The position numbers and the translations under genes were made by a program. The notes beneath the pieces were generated by a model that was not told where the DNA came from, did no database searches, and was given only the letters and a program-made list of their open reading frames with translations. A stretch of 64,000 bases of DNA. It comes from an uncultured Caldilineaceae bacterium (lineage in GTDB: Bacteria > Chloroflexota > Anaerolineae > Caldilineales > Caldilineaceae). Shown here one piece after another: positions 43,136 to 54,025 of this stretch. Location of the stretch: the NCBI GenBank assembly GCA_958295915.1, contig OY282381.1, positions 890,722 through 954,721 of the forward strand, written 5' to 3'. The first letter of the stretch is position 1, and every line of letters starts with the position of its first letter.

Positions 43136-44411
43136 TGGCGGCCATGACGGGCTGGAAGAGCAGATACAGGCGATAGTGGAGGAGCCAGTAAAATTTGGGC
43201 CCACGTTTATCTCTCCCCAGATAACGATAACCGAAACCGACGAAAACGGGGACTCTGTGGAAGCCGTCATAACCCCGGTCTTAGTCCTACTCGTAGCCGG
43301 CGATAGGAATATTAGGGATATGCTGGCTATCGGGGTAGTTGTCACTGACAAGGGCTGGGCAACTGAAAACAACGCGGTGGTATGCGACAGCGAAGTAGCG
43401 AGCATAGTTGTAGTTGAGTTTGGGGAAGTAATCTATGAACCTGAGGAAATCGTAGGGAAGCTCACGGCTACAGCCGCGCCGTCATCAACTCCGGATTCAT
43501 GCAGGAACAGCGTCGCGGCGCCGGATCCAGAAGATCGCGGTCTGCTGGCGGATTGCGCGATCCTTCTTTCCGCCAGAGACACGCTGGCGGGCGCCGCCTC
43601 ATTGAATTGGAGCGTGAATCGCCCCCTATCTGAATGGGAGGGCGTCACCGTGTCAGACTCTCGCGTGATAAAATTGGAGCTCAACTACAATCGACTGACG
43701 GGCAGCATCCCCACAGAGTTGGGCAGCCTGACCAATCTGGAGACGTTGTCCCTCTACAATAACCAACTGACGGGACCTATCCCTGCCAGCTTGGGCAACC
43801 TGACTAAGCTGCAGCGGTTGTACCTCTCCAATAACCAACTGACGGGACCTATCCCTGCCAGCTTAGGCAACCTGACTAAGCTGCAGCGGTTGTCCCTCAG
43901 AAACAACCAACTGACGGGACCTATCCCTGCCAGCTTGGGCAACCTGACCAATTTGCGACGGTTGTCCCTCGCCGGCAACAAACTGACGGGATGTATATCG
44001 CCTTCCCTGCACAGCCTCAGCAGTAGCGACCTGTGGATACTTCGCCTGCCGGGCTGCATCCCCGACTTTAATGAAGCCCGTTCTGAGGCTGTAAGTCTAA
44101 CCTACAAGGATCTCTTTCGCTATAACGAGTCTCACGTCGGCAAACTCGTATATTTTGAGTCTGAAATTCTTCAAGTCTTAGAGGAGGATGGGGATTACAG
44201 GCTTCTGGCTAACGTCACAAAGTTTGAATATGGATTTTGGGACGATGCTGTTCTGTTGCTTTATGAGTCCCCTCCGGTCCGTATCCTGGAAGATGATATA
44301 GTCGAATTTATTGCTGAAGTCGAAGGTCTCACGACATATGAATCTATATTCGGACAGTCTATTACTGTTCCTCTTTTGAAAGTGATTCAACTCCGTCTTG
44401 TTGAGGAATGA
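43002..44411 (+). CDS. LRR surface protein with novel flanking domains (LRR 3)
   Basis: 469 residues. Signal peptide (VVVVATILLAIAARMPSYA), a 140-residue N-terminal domain not found in LRR 1 or 2 (contains ITITETDENGDSVEAVI), then the shared LRR cap, five leucine-rich repeats, and a different C-terminal domain of about 100 residues (YKDLFRYNESHVGKLVYFES...DDIVEFIAEVEGLTTYESIF) of OB-fold character, known from many bacterial exported proteins. No SH3b domain. So only the cap and LRR core are common to the three proteins, and the flanking domains were exchanged. Probably exported. Confidence 0.75.
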   Translation: MSAKSRRLVVVVATILLAIAARMPSYAQATTPTAVAEESHCFRADGGHDGLEEQIQAIVEEPVKFGPTFISPQITITETDENGDSVEAVITPVLVLLVAGDRNIRDMLAIGVVVTDKGWATENNAVVCDSEVASIVVVEFGEVIYEPEEIVGKLTATAAPSSTPDSCRNSVAAPDPEDRGLLADCAILLSARDTLAGAASLNWSVNRPLSEWEGVTVSDSRVIKLELNYNRLTGSIPTELGSLTNLETLSLYNNQLTGPIPASLGNLTKLQRLYLSNNQLTGPIPASLGNLTKLQRLSLRNNQLTGPIPASLGNLTNLRRLSLAGNKLTGCISPSLHSLSSSDLWILRLPGCIPDFNEARSEAVSLTYKDLFRYNESHVGKLVYFESEILQVLEEDGDYRLLANVTKFEYGFWDDAVLLLYESPPVRILEDDIVEFIAEVEGLTTYESIFGQSITVPLLKVIQLRLVEE

Positions 44412-44505
44412 CCCGATCAGCAGAGATTCCAAGGAGTCAGAGCAAAGGCAAAAATTGAAGATAAGAGGTTCAGGATTTTTTACCCTATAGATCGACCAAG
44501 ACAAA

Positions 44506-44624
44506 AGCCGCTGGAATCTACAGATGGCCGCCTGCTTTTCTATTTGCAGGGGCCGGAGAACCACTTCGGCGATCAGGTGGTTGTGTTGCGGCTAGTAGAG
44601 GGAGAATAACAATGGAACTGTCCG
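44506..44624. repeat. Right copy of 119-bp direct repeat around the LRR 3 insertion
   Basis: Duplicate of 42134-42252. It ends with the actual start of the class V aminotransferase gene and was presumably the original junction between that gene and the 752-residue gene. The rest of 44412-44505 has no gene. Confidence 0.75.
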
Positions 44625-45757
44625 CTATCCGCCATTTGACACCCATCACCCAGGAATACGCCTACTTTCAGACCAGCGGCTTCTCGCCGAAGATGGAGCC
44701 GGTGATCGCAGAGATGGCGCGCTGGGCGCGCTACCACAATGCCGGCGCGGCCGCGCCGGGCGTCCATGAAAAAATTCTGGCGGAATTCGAGACAACGCGG
44801 GAGAAAGTCGCCCGCTCCATCAACGCGGACAGCGCCGAGATCGTCCTGGGCGAAAACACGACCATCGGCATCAACATCGTGGCCAACGGCATCGACTGGC
44901 AGCCGGGCGATACTGTCATCCTGAGCGATAAAGAGCACCCAGGCAACCGTATCCCCTGGTACAGCCACGTGAGGCGGTACGGAATCGAACTGCGCTTTCT
45001 CCATGTTGTCCACGAGGAAGAGCGGATGTTGGAGCAGTTCGAACGGCTGCTCGATGCGCGCGCGCGGATCGTCTCCATCAGCCACGTTTGCCGCCGCACA
45101 GGGCAGCGGTTGCCGGCGCGCGCGCTGATCGATATCGCCCATGCCCGCGGCGTTCCCGTCTTGTTGGACGGCGCGCAGGCCTACGGCGCAATCCCCGTGG
45201 ATATGCGCGCGCTGGACTGCGATTTCTATACTTTTAGCGGCCACAAGTACATTATGGCGCCCCAAGGCACAGGCGGCTTCTATGCGCGCCGCGATCGCAT
45301 TCCCTGGCTCAAACCGAGTTGGATCGGCTCCCATTCCCAGAAAGAGTTCGACCTGGTGGGCGGCCTCACCCTGCTCGACGAGGCCAAACGCTTCGAGTTC
45401 GGCACGCGTAATCTGGCGGACCAGGTCGGCTTTGGCAAGGCTCTCGATTGCTGGGCAGAGATCGGTTGGGAGAATGTATTTGCGTACATTGGCCGCTACA
45501 CCGACCGCGCCAAAGCAGCCCTCCAGACAGTGCCGGGGCTGGTGTTGCACACGCCTCTCCCCTACGAAAAGTCGTCGGGCATCGTCACATTCAGTCTTCC
45601 CGGGCATACTTCGGCAGAAATCCAACAGCATCTGCAGCAAGAAAAGGTTCTGGTCGCGCCCCTAGAGCTGGACGGCGTTATGATCCGCGTATCCACCCAC
45701 GTCTTCAACAACGAAGACGATCTGGAGCGGCTTGTGTCGGGGCTGATGAAAATGTAA
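44612..45757 (+). CDS. Class V aminotransferase-fold PLP enzyme
   Basis: 381-residue cysteine-desulfurase/isopenicillin-N-epimerase-like PLP protein. The Schiff-base lysine is about residue 212 in FSGHKYIMAPQGTGGF; VLLDGAQAYG carries the pyridine-ring Asp. GGGAG lies before the ATG. Because no iron-sulfur scaffold genes are near, a transamination, epimerisation or elimination on an imported compound is more likely than desulfuration. A distant relative is at 54985 in the third importer operon, which argues for a shared pathway. Confidence 0.85.
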   Translation: MELSAIRHLTPITQEYAYFQTSGFSPKMEPVIAEMARWARYHNAGAAAPGVHEKILAEFETTREKVARSINADSAEIVLGENTTIGINIVANGIDWQPGDTVILSDKEHPGNRIPWYSHVRRYGIELRFLHVVHEEERMLEQFERLLDARARIVSISHVCRRTGQRLPARALIDIAHARGVPVLLDGAQAYGAIPVDMRALDCDFYTFSGHKYIMAPQGTGGFYARRDRIPWLKPSWIGSHSQKEFDLVGGLTLLDEAKRFEFGTRNLADQVGFGKALDCWAEIGWENVFAYIGRYTDRAKAALQTVPGLVLHTPLPYEKSSGIVTFSLPGHTSAEIQQHLQQEKVLVAPLELDGVMIRVSTHVFNNEDDLERLVSGLMKM

Positions 45758-45990
45758 CCCAGAGACGCAAGGACTTTCCCAGGTTTTCCTTGCGCCCTCG
45801 CGCCATAGCGTCATCGCGTTAAAACAATGAACAACACAACGCAGAGACGCAAGGACGTTTCCGGGTTTTCTTTGCGCCCTCGCGCCATAGCGTCATCGCG
45901 TTAAAACAATGAACAACACAACGCAGAGACGCAAGGACGTTTCCGGGTTTTCTTTGCGCCCTCGCGCCCTTGCGTCATCGCGTTAAAGCT
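45758..45990. repeat. Tandem family C repeats
   Basis: Three nearly identical units of about 78 bp (ACGCAGAGACGCAAGGACG ... TTGCGCCCTCGCGCCATAGC ... GCGTTAAAACAATGAACAAC) end directly before the DUF1156 methyltransferase gene. Same unit as at 39730-39925. Confidence 0.82.
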
Positions 45991-46018
45991 GTTAAAGCTG
46001 GTAGAGAAGAGCCACACC

Positions 46019-48895
<2,877 letters not shown>

Positions 48896-48899
48896 CGCA

Positions 48900-49010
48900 G
48901 AAATCAACGCAAGAGAAATCAACGCTATGACGCCAGGACGCAAGGACGCTAAGAAAAACCAGAGCTTTCATAGCGTCTTTGCGCCTTTGCGACTTTGCGT
49001 TAAAAAATTC
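48900..49010. repeat. Family C repeat
   Basis: ACGCCAGGACGCAAGGACGC and the inverted GCGTCTTTGCGCCTTTGCG arm, ending in GTTAAAAAATTCATC. Lies between the methyltransferase and coiled-coil cassette 2. Confidence 0.75.
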
Positions 49011-49094
49011 ATCATCCCCATCTTGAGACGCACCCATTCCGTATTCATGGTTACGCAGTAGTTGACAAAGCGAGTAGAATAAGAGAATAAGGGC

Positions 49095-49155
49095 AGGAGG
49101 TGAAATATCGACTTCTACAGCGCATCTTCCGAGCAGAGGCGCAAGTCAACCTCCT
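49095..49155 (+). promoter_or_regulatory. Structured leader of coiled-coil gene, copy 2
   Basis: AGGAGGT (49095-49101) pairs exactly with ACCTCCT (49149-49155), GACTT (49110-49114) with AAGTC (49143-49147), and GCGCATCT with AGAGGCGC (one mismatch). The outer stem is perfect here and imperfect in copy 1, while the inner stem shows the reverse. Confidence 0.55.
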
Positions 49156-49180
49156 CTTTGATCCGTCAGGAGACTAACCT

Positions 49181-49834
49181 ATGGCAACGACAGCGGCGCC
49201 CGCCTCCCTGGAAGAACGCATCGCACGGCTGGAAGCGCAACGCAACGCCCCGATGCCCACTGAACGCCTCGCCCGCATCGAAGGCGCATACGAACACCTG
49301 GCAACCAAAGCCGACCTGCAGACCGTCAAGTCGGATATACAAACCGTCAAGTCGGAGCTGCAAGGGGATATAGCAGCCGTCAAATCGGAGATAGCAGCTG
49401 TCAAGTCGGAGCTGCAAGGAGATATAGCAGCTGTCAAGTCGGAGATAGCAGACCTTCGCGTCACTGTGCAGGCCGTCCAATCGGATATAGCAACCGTCAA
49501 GTCGGATCTGCAAGGGGATATCGCAGCTGTCAAGTCGGAGCTGCAATCGGAGATAGCAGCCGTCAAGTCGGATCTGCAAGGGGATATCGCAGCCGTCAAG
49601 TCGGAGCTGCAAGGGGATATCGCAGCCGTCAAGTCGGATATCGCAACCGTCAAGTCCGATCTGCAAGGGGAGATAGCAGCCGTCAAGTCGGATCTGCAAG
49701 GAGATATCGCAGACGTTCGCGTCACTATGCAGGCCGGCCAATCGGAACTGAGAGTGCTCAAGTGGCTGATGGGCATCGGGATTGCAGGCATTCTGTTCCC
49801 GCTGCTCCGTGACCTCCTGGCGCAGTTGCCCTAG
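49181..49834 (+). CDS. Coiled-coil membrane protein, medium repeat copy
   Basis: 217 residues. Same head and C-terminal membrane segment as the protein at 4045, but the repeat region is about 90 residues longer and mixes 11-residue units (AAVKSELQGDI, ATVKSDLQGEI) with 7-residue units (AAVKSEI) and a distinct spacer (ADLRVTVQAVQSDI, ADVRVTMQAGQSEL). AGGAG at 8 bases before the ATG. Likely a membrane-anchored rod; partner and role unknown. Confidence 0.7.
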   Translation: MATTAAPASLEERIARLEAQRNAPMPTERLARIEGAYEHLATKADLQTVKSDIQTVKSELQGDIAAVKSEIAAVKSELQGDIAAVKSEIADLRVTVQAVQSDIATVKSDLQGDIAAVKSELQSEIAAVKSDLQGDIAAVKSELQGDIAAVKSDIATVKSDLQGEIAAVKSDLQGDIADVRVTMQAGQSELRVLKWLMGIGIAGILFPLLRDLLAQLP

Positions 49835-49999
49835 CCAACACGCCCCACAGATACGCCGTGACAGAACGCCCAGGATCACAAATCCGCAGAGGACAGACCC
49901 GCACAGCGCAGCCTACCCCCGAATGCAGATCGCCGACATGAATTCGTAACTCATGTTACGCAGTAGTTGACAAAGCGGGTAGAATAAGAGAATAAGGGC

Positions 50000-50060
50000 A
50001 GGAGGTGAAATATCGACTTCTACAGCGCATCTTCCGAGCAGAGGCGCAAGTCAACCTCCT
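50000..50060 (+). promoter_or_regulatory. Structured leader of coiled-coil gene, copy 3
   Basis: Same as copy 2: AGGAGGT at 50000-50006 pairs with ACCTCCT at 50054-50060, enclosing the GCGC stem around TCCGAGC. Confidence 0.55.
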
Positions 50061-50085
50061 CTTTGATCCGTCAGGAGACTAACCT

Positions 50086-50826
50086 ATGGCAACGACAGCG
50101 GCGCCCGCCTCCCTGGAAGAACGCATCGCACGGCTGGAAGCGCAACGCAACGCCCCGATGCCCACTGAACGCCTCGCCCGCATCGAAGGCGCATACGAAC
50201 ATCTGGCAACCAAAGCCGACCTGCAGACCGTCAAGTCGGATCTGCAAGGAGAGATAGCAGCCGTCAAGTCGGAGATAGCAGACCTTCGCGTCACTGTGCA
50301 GGCCGTCCAATCGGAGATAGCAACCGTCAAGTCGGATCTGCAAGGAGATATAGCAGCTGTCAAGTCGGATCTGCAATCGGAGATAGCAACCGTCAAGTCG
50401 GAGATAGCAGACCTTCGCGTCACTGTGCAGGCCGTCCAATCGGAGATAGCAACCGTCAAGTCGGATCTGCAAGGAGATATCGCAGCCGTCAAATCGGATC
50501 TGCAATCGGAGATAGCAACCGTCAAGTCGGATCTGCAAGGGGATATCGCAGCCGTCAAGTCGGATCTGCAAGGAGATATCGCAGCCGTCAAGTCGGATCT
50601 GCAATCGGAGATAGCAGCTGTCAAGTCGGATCTGCAAGGAGATATTGCAGCCGTCAAATCGGATCTGCAAGGAGATATCGCAGCCGTCAAGTCGGAGATA
50701 GCAGACGTTCGCGTCACTATGCAGGCCGGCCAATCGGAACTGAGAGTGCTCAAGTGGCTGATGGGCATCGGGATTGCAGGCATTCTGTTCCCGCTGCTCC
50801 GTGACCTCCTGGCGCAGTTGCCCTAG
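50086..50826 (+). CDS. Coiled-coil membrane protein, long repeat copy
   Basis: 246 residues, the longest of the three. Head and tail are the same as in copy 2; the repeat array contains two copies of the ADLRVTVQAVQSEI spacer and many ATVKSDLQGDI/AAVKSDLQSEI units. It differs from copy 2 mainly by expansion of the array, so length change by recombination among 33-bp units is evident. Confidence 0.7.
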   Translation: MATTAAPASLEERIARLEAQRNAPMPTERLARIEGAYEHLATKADLQTVKSDLQGEIAAVKSEIADLRVTVQAVQSEIATVKSDLQGDIAAVKSDLQSEIATVKSEIADLRVTVQAVQSEIATVKSDLQGDIAAVKSDLQSEIATVKSDLQGDIAAVKSDLQGDIAAVKSDLQSEIAAVKSDLQGDIAAVKSDLQGDIAAVKSEIADVRVTMQAGQSELRVLKWLMGIGIAGILFPLLRDLLAQLP

Positions 50827-50882
50827 CCAACACGCCCCACAGATACGCCGTGACAGAACGCCCAGGATCACAAACCCGCAAA

Positions 50883-50970
50883 GAAACCCCTGGAAAAATC
50901 CTTGCGCCTTTGCGTCTTTAGCGTTAAAAAATTCATAGCGTCCTTGCGCCTTTGCGTTAAAAAATTCATC
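50883..50970. repeat. Family C repeat
   Basis: AAATCCTTGCGCCTTTGCGTC and a second GCGTCCTTGCGCCTTTGCG copy, each followed by GTTAAAAAATTCATC. Confidence 0.75.
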
Positions 50971-50998
50971 TGGAACGCGCTCCGGGCAGCAAACTTAT

Positions 50999-51027
50999 TT
51001 GTCCAATCGCCTGATAGTTGATACACT
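50999..51027 (+). promoter_or_regulatory. Promoter of third importer operon
   Basis: TTGTCC (50999-51004), 17-bp spacer, TACACT (51022-51027), about 140 bases before the binding-protein start. Moderate match to the sigma70 consensus. Confidence 0.45.
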
Positions 51028-51065
51028 TATCGCTAGATGTTCCCTCAGTCACATTTTCATCAGGA

Positions 51066-51119
51066 GTAAAGGAGTTTCGGAGAGAATCAGGCTACAATCC
51101 TATCCCTCCACTCCTTTAC
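51066..51119 (+). promoter_or_regulatory. Leader inverted repeat of third importer operon
   Basis: GTAAAGGAGT (51066-51075) and ACTCCTTTAC (51110-51119) are exact inverted repeats in the untranslated leader. The left arm contains a ribosome-binding-like AAGGAG, but the gene uses its own AAGGAGGT at 51151. Role unknown. Confidence 0.45.
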
Positions 51120-51164
51120 CTATCAATTCAATCCCATCCCACGTACCTTCAAGGAGGTCTCTTT

Positions 51165-52862
51165 ATGTACAGATTTGGTCCGCTTACAGCGCTATTGGTG
51201 GCAGTTCCGATCATGATACTCGCCGTTGGTTGCGTGGCTCTTGCCCCACCCGCGGCCGAGATGTCCGAGGCGGAAATGACAGAGGTAGTCAACTCCGTCG
51301 GCGTTACCCTGCCAGCCGATGCCGCGCCTATCGAGCAGCAGGTCTACCGCTTTGCCGCCATCGAAGGCAAACACTTCGATACGATGCGCAACGAGTACGA
51401 AGGCTTCGCCTATGAATCGACCATCGAGTCGTTAACCAAGATGGGGCCCGAAGGCGAATGGCACCCGGCGGCGGCAGACAGCTGGGAACAGTCAGAGGAT
51501 GGCCGCACCTGGACTTTCCACCTGCGCCAGGACGCCAAGTGGAGCGACGGGACGCCGGTCACCGCGGACGATTGGGTCTACAGCTTCCGCCGCTATCTGG
51601 ATCCGGAGATGGCCAACGTCTACGCCTGGTTCCTCTTCGACATCGAGAACGGCTCAGAGTACAACAAGGGCGAGGTGGATGTCGAAGAGCTGGGTGTGAA
51701 ACAGATCGACGAGTACACCTTCTCCGTCACCACCACGGTGCCCATTCCCTACTATATGTTCAAGCTCAGCTGGCATGCGGCGCCCGTTCCCAAACACATG
51801 GTGGAGGAGCACGGCGATGATTGGGCCAACGATCCGGCCACCGCGCCCAGCAACGGACCCTACCGCATCGCCGAGTGGAACCGGGGCAAGAATGTGATCT
51901 TCACCCCCAACCCTCACTACACGGGACGCTACCCGGCCACACTGGAACAGAAAGTGCAAGTGATTATCCCTGAGGTCGGCGCGCCGCTGCTGCAGATGTA
52001 CCAGGCCGGCGATATCGATGGCGGCGTCGGCGTGACCGGCGATAACCTGGTGCAGGTGCTGGAAGATCCGCAACTGAGCCAAGAAGCCTATATCAACGTG
52101 CAAAACCGGGGCGTCTACATCTATATGAACCAGCGCACGCCGCCCTTCGACAATATCCTCGTGCGCCAGGCCTTCGCCCATGCCGTAGACCGGGATGCCC
52201 TCTGCAATAACGTTATGCGCGGCACCTGCATACCCGCGCATGGCTTCCTGCCCAAGGATTTTCCCTGCGAACGCAACGACGACCCTGAGCTGATCGCATT
52301 CCAGAACTACGATCCCGACATGGCGAAAGATCTGTTCGCCCAGGCCGGCTACCCCAACGGCGAGGGATTCCCGGAACTGACGATTTACACCAAGGAAGGT
52401 GAATTCATACGCGAGGCCGAAGCCATTCAACGCATGTTGGCGGATGTGCTGGGCGTCCAGGTAACGCCCCAGAACGTCGAGCGCGCCTCCTATGTCGCCA
52501 GCATGGCCGACGGAGAGCTCAAGCTCGCCCTGAACCGCTGGGGCGCGGATTTCATCGATCCGAGCAACTTCGTGGATTGGTGGGACGATCCGGCGGCTTC
52601 CTATTTCACCGGCTGGACAGATCCAGAATACCGCCAGCTCATCGACGATGCCCGCCCCATGTCCACGTCGCCAGAGCGCTGCGACCTCTACCATGAGGCG
52701 ATTAAGATCCTGGCCCGGGACGCTATCGGCGTCTTCGTGATGAACCCGGTGCAAGCTGCCCTCTATAAGGGGTATGTCGCCGGCTTGCGGCTCACCGAGG
52801 ATGGCACTCTGGGCGTCTACAATATGACGCTTCTGGACGATGCCTATATCAGACAAGAGTAG
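51165..52862 (+). CDS. ABC solute-binding lipoprotein, family 5
   Basis: 565-residue OppA/DppA-type binding protein. Signal peptide with lipobox LAVGC near residue 23; family segment AKWSDGTPVTADDWVYSFRR as in OppA. ATG at 51165 follows the full Shine-Dalgarno AAGGAGGT. More OppA-like than the other two binding proteins, so the ligand might be a peptide or a modified sugar; the following sulfatase argues for a sulfated compound. No ATPase genes follow. Confidence 0.92.
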   Translation: MYRFGPLTALLVAVPIMILAVGCVALAPPAAEMSEAEMTEVVNSVGVTLPADAAPIEQQVYRFAAIEGKHFDTMRNEYEGFAYESTIESLTKMGPEGEWHPAAADSWEQSEDGRTWTFHLRQDAKWSDGTPVTADDWVYSFRRYLDPEMANVYAWFLFDIENGSEYNKGEVDVEELGVKQIDEYTFSVTTTVPIPYYMFKLSWHAAPVPKHMVEEHGDDWANDPATAPSNGPYRIAEWNRGKNVIFTPNPHYTGRYPATLEQKVQVIIPEVGAPLLQMYQAGDIDGGVGVTGDNLVQVLEDPQLSQEAYINVQNRGVYIYMNQRTPPFDNILVRQAFAHAVDRDALCNNVMRGTCIPAHGFLPKDFPCERNDDPELIAFQNYDPDMAKDLFAQAGYPNGEGFPELTIYTKEGEFIREAEAIQRMLADVLGVQVTPQNVERASYVASMADGELKLALNRWGADFIDPSNFVDWWDDPAASYFTGWTDPEYRQLIDDARPMSTSPERCDLYHEAIKILARDAIGVFVMNPVQAALYKGYVAGLRLTEDGTLGVYNMTLLDDAYIRQE

Positions 52863-52869
52863 TGGCTGA

Positions 52870-52935
52870 ATATCAGTGGTTGGTGGCTGGTGACGGCAGT
52901 TCCTGGCCACCAACCACTGATCACTGACTTTCTCA
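52870..52935. repeat. Intergenic repeat, family A
   Basis: ATCAGTGGTTGGTGGCTGG with the inverted CCACCAACCACTGATCACTG, a large potential hairpin between binding-protein and permease genes. Confidence 0.65.
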
Positions 52936-52946
52936 CGGGAGCAGCT

Positions 52947-53891
52947 ATGGCGCGCTATGTGCTGGGACGTATCGCCGGCATCGTCGGCGTCCTTTTTGCC
53001 GTGTCGATCATGATCTTTCTCATGATCCACACCATCCCCGGCGGCCCATTCGACGCCATGCCGACCACAGCCGAGTACCGGGATATTCCCGAACATATCC
53101 GCCAACGACTACTGGCCAAGTACGGACTCGATCAACCTCTGTATGTGCAGTATATACGCTACATGGGGGCCGCGCTGCAAGGCGATTTCGGGATCTCGTT
53201 CCGCTACGGGGAGCCGATCACCCAGTTCGTCGGCCGCACCTGGCAGATTACGATGCAGCTGGGGCTATCGGCCATGGCGATTGGGGTGCCCTTGGGCATC
53301 GGCCTGGGGATTGTGGCCTCGCTCAGACCCAACACCTGGTTAGACTATCTCACCAACCTCTTCGTGATCACAACCTTTGTCACGCCCACCTTTGTGATCG
53401 CTGTCATGAGCATCATCATCTTCGCGGTGAAGTTGCGCTGGTTGCCTTCCGGCGGCTGGGGGGAACCCAACCAGTGGATCATGCCTACATTCGTCTACGC
53501 CATCGGCCTGGTCGGGGGTCTGGCGCGCTACACTCGCTCCAGCATGGTGGATGCGCTGCAGGCGGAGTACGTGCGCACAGCCAGAGCCAAAGGCCTGCGT
53601 GATAGGGTTGTCGTGCTGCGACACGCGTTCCGCGCCGCTTCGTTGCCCCTGCTCACACTGCTCGGGCCGCTGGTGGTCAATCTGCTCCTGGGCTCGTTTT
53701 TCATCGAGACGATCTTCCGCATTCCAGGCATCGGCAGCCAGACAACCTTGGCCGTCTACAATCGGGATTACCCGATGATCATGGCGCTGATCCTCCTCTG
53801 GACCTTTGCCGTATCCATGGCGTACCTGGTGACCGACCTGCTCTACGGCGTGGTGGATCCCCGTATACGAATCGGCGGCACAGCAAACTGA
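52947..53891 (+). CDS. ABC permease, DppB/OppB type
   Basis: 314 residues; start taken at the ATG giving MARYVLGRIAGIVGVLFAV, 5 bases after CGGGAG. Contains HTIPGGPFDAMP in the first outside loop and the EAA loop AEYVRTARAKGLRDRVVVLR. Followed by a 130-base gap holding family D repeats before its partner. Confidence 0.9.
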   Translation: MARYVLGRIAGIVGVLFAVSIMIFLMIHTIPGGPFDAMPTTAEYRDIPEHIRQRLLAKYGLDQPLYVQYIRYMGAALQGDFGISFRYGEPITQFVGRTWQITMQLGLSAMAIGVPLGIGLGIVASLRPNTWLDYLTNLFVITTFVTPTFVIAVMSIIIFAVKLRWLPSGGWGEPNQWIMPTFVYAIGLVGGLARYTRSSMVDALQAEYVRTARAKGLRDRVVVLRHAFRAASLPLLTLLGPLVVNLLLGSFFIETIFRIPGIGSQTTLAVYNRDYPMIMALILLWTFAVSMAYLVTDLLYGVVDPRIRIGGTAN

Positions 53892-53894
53892 ACG

Positions 53895-54010
53895 CAAACA
53901 GGATCAGGATTAACAGGATATAAGATTTAGCAGGATGTGATGTAAGGATGAACAGGAACAATCAGGATAGATTCTATCCATTCACTCCTTTCATCATTAC
54001 ATCCTGATGA
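53895..54010. repeat. Family D repeats
   Basis: Runs of AGGATCAGGATTAACAGGAT-like words, followed by ATGTAAGGATGAACAGGAAC and the inverted ATCATTACATCCTGATG. They separate the two permease genes and end just before the probable ATT start of the second. Confidence 0.7.
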
Positions 54011-54025
54011 GAAAGGATACCTACC

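Larger units (their letters stand above)
49046..49930. mobile_element. Coiled-coil cassette, copy 2
   Basis: Repeats the cassette seen at 3918-4637: leader, long coiled-coil gene and conserved 3' flank (CCAACACGCCCCACAGATAC ...). Left end CATGGTTACGC has one extra G. It runs into copy 3 with only about 20 bases between. Confidence 0.5.
49952..50882. mobile_element. Coiled-coil cassette, copy 3
   Basis: Left end CATGTTACGC at 49952-49961, identical to copy 1. The 3' flank is cut at about 50882, where a family C repeat begins, so the right terminal repeat is lost. Confidence 0.5.
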
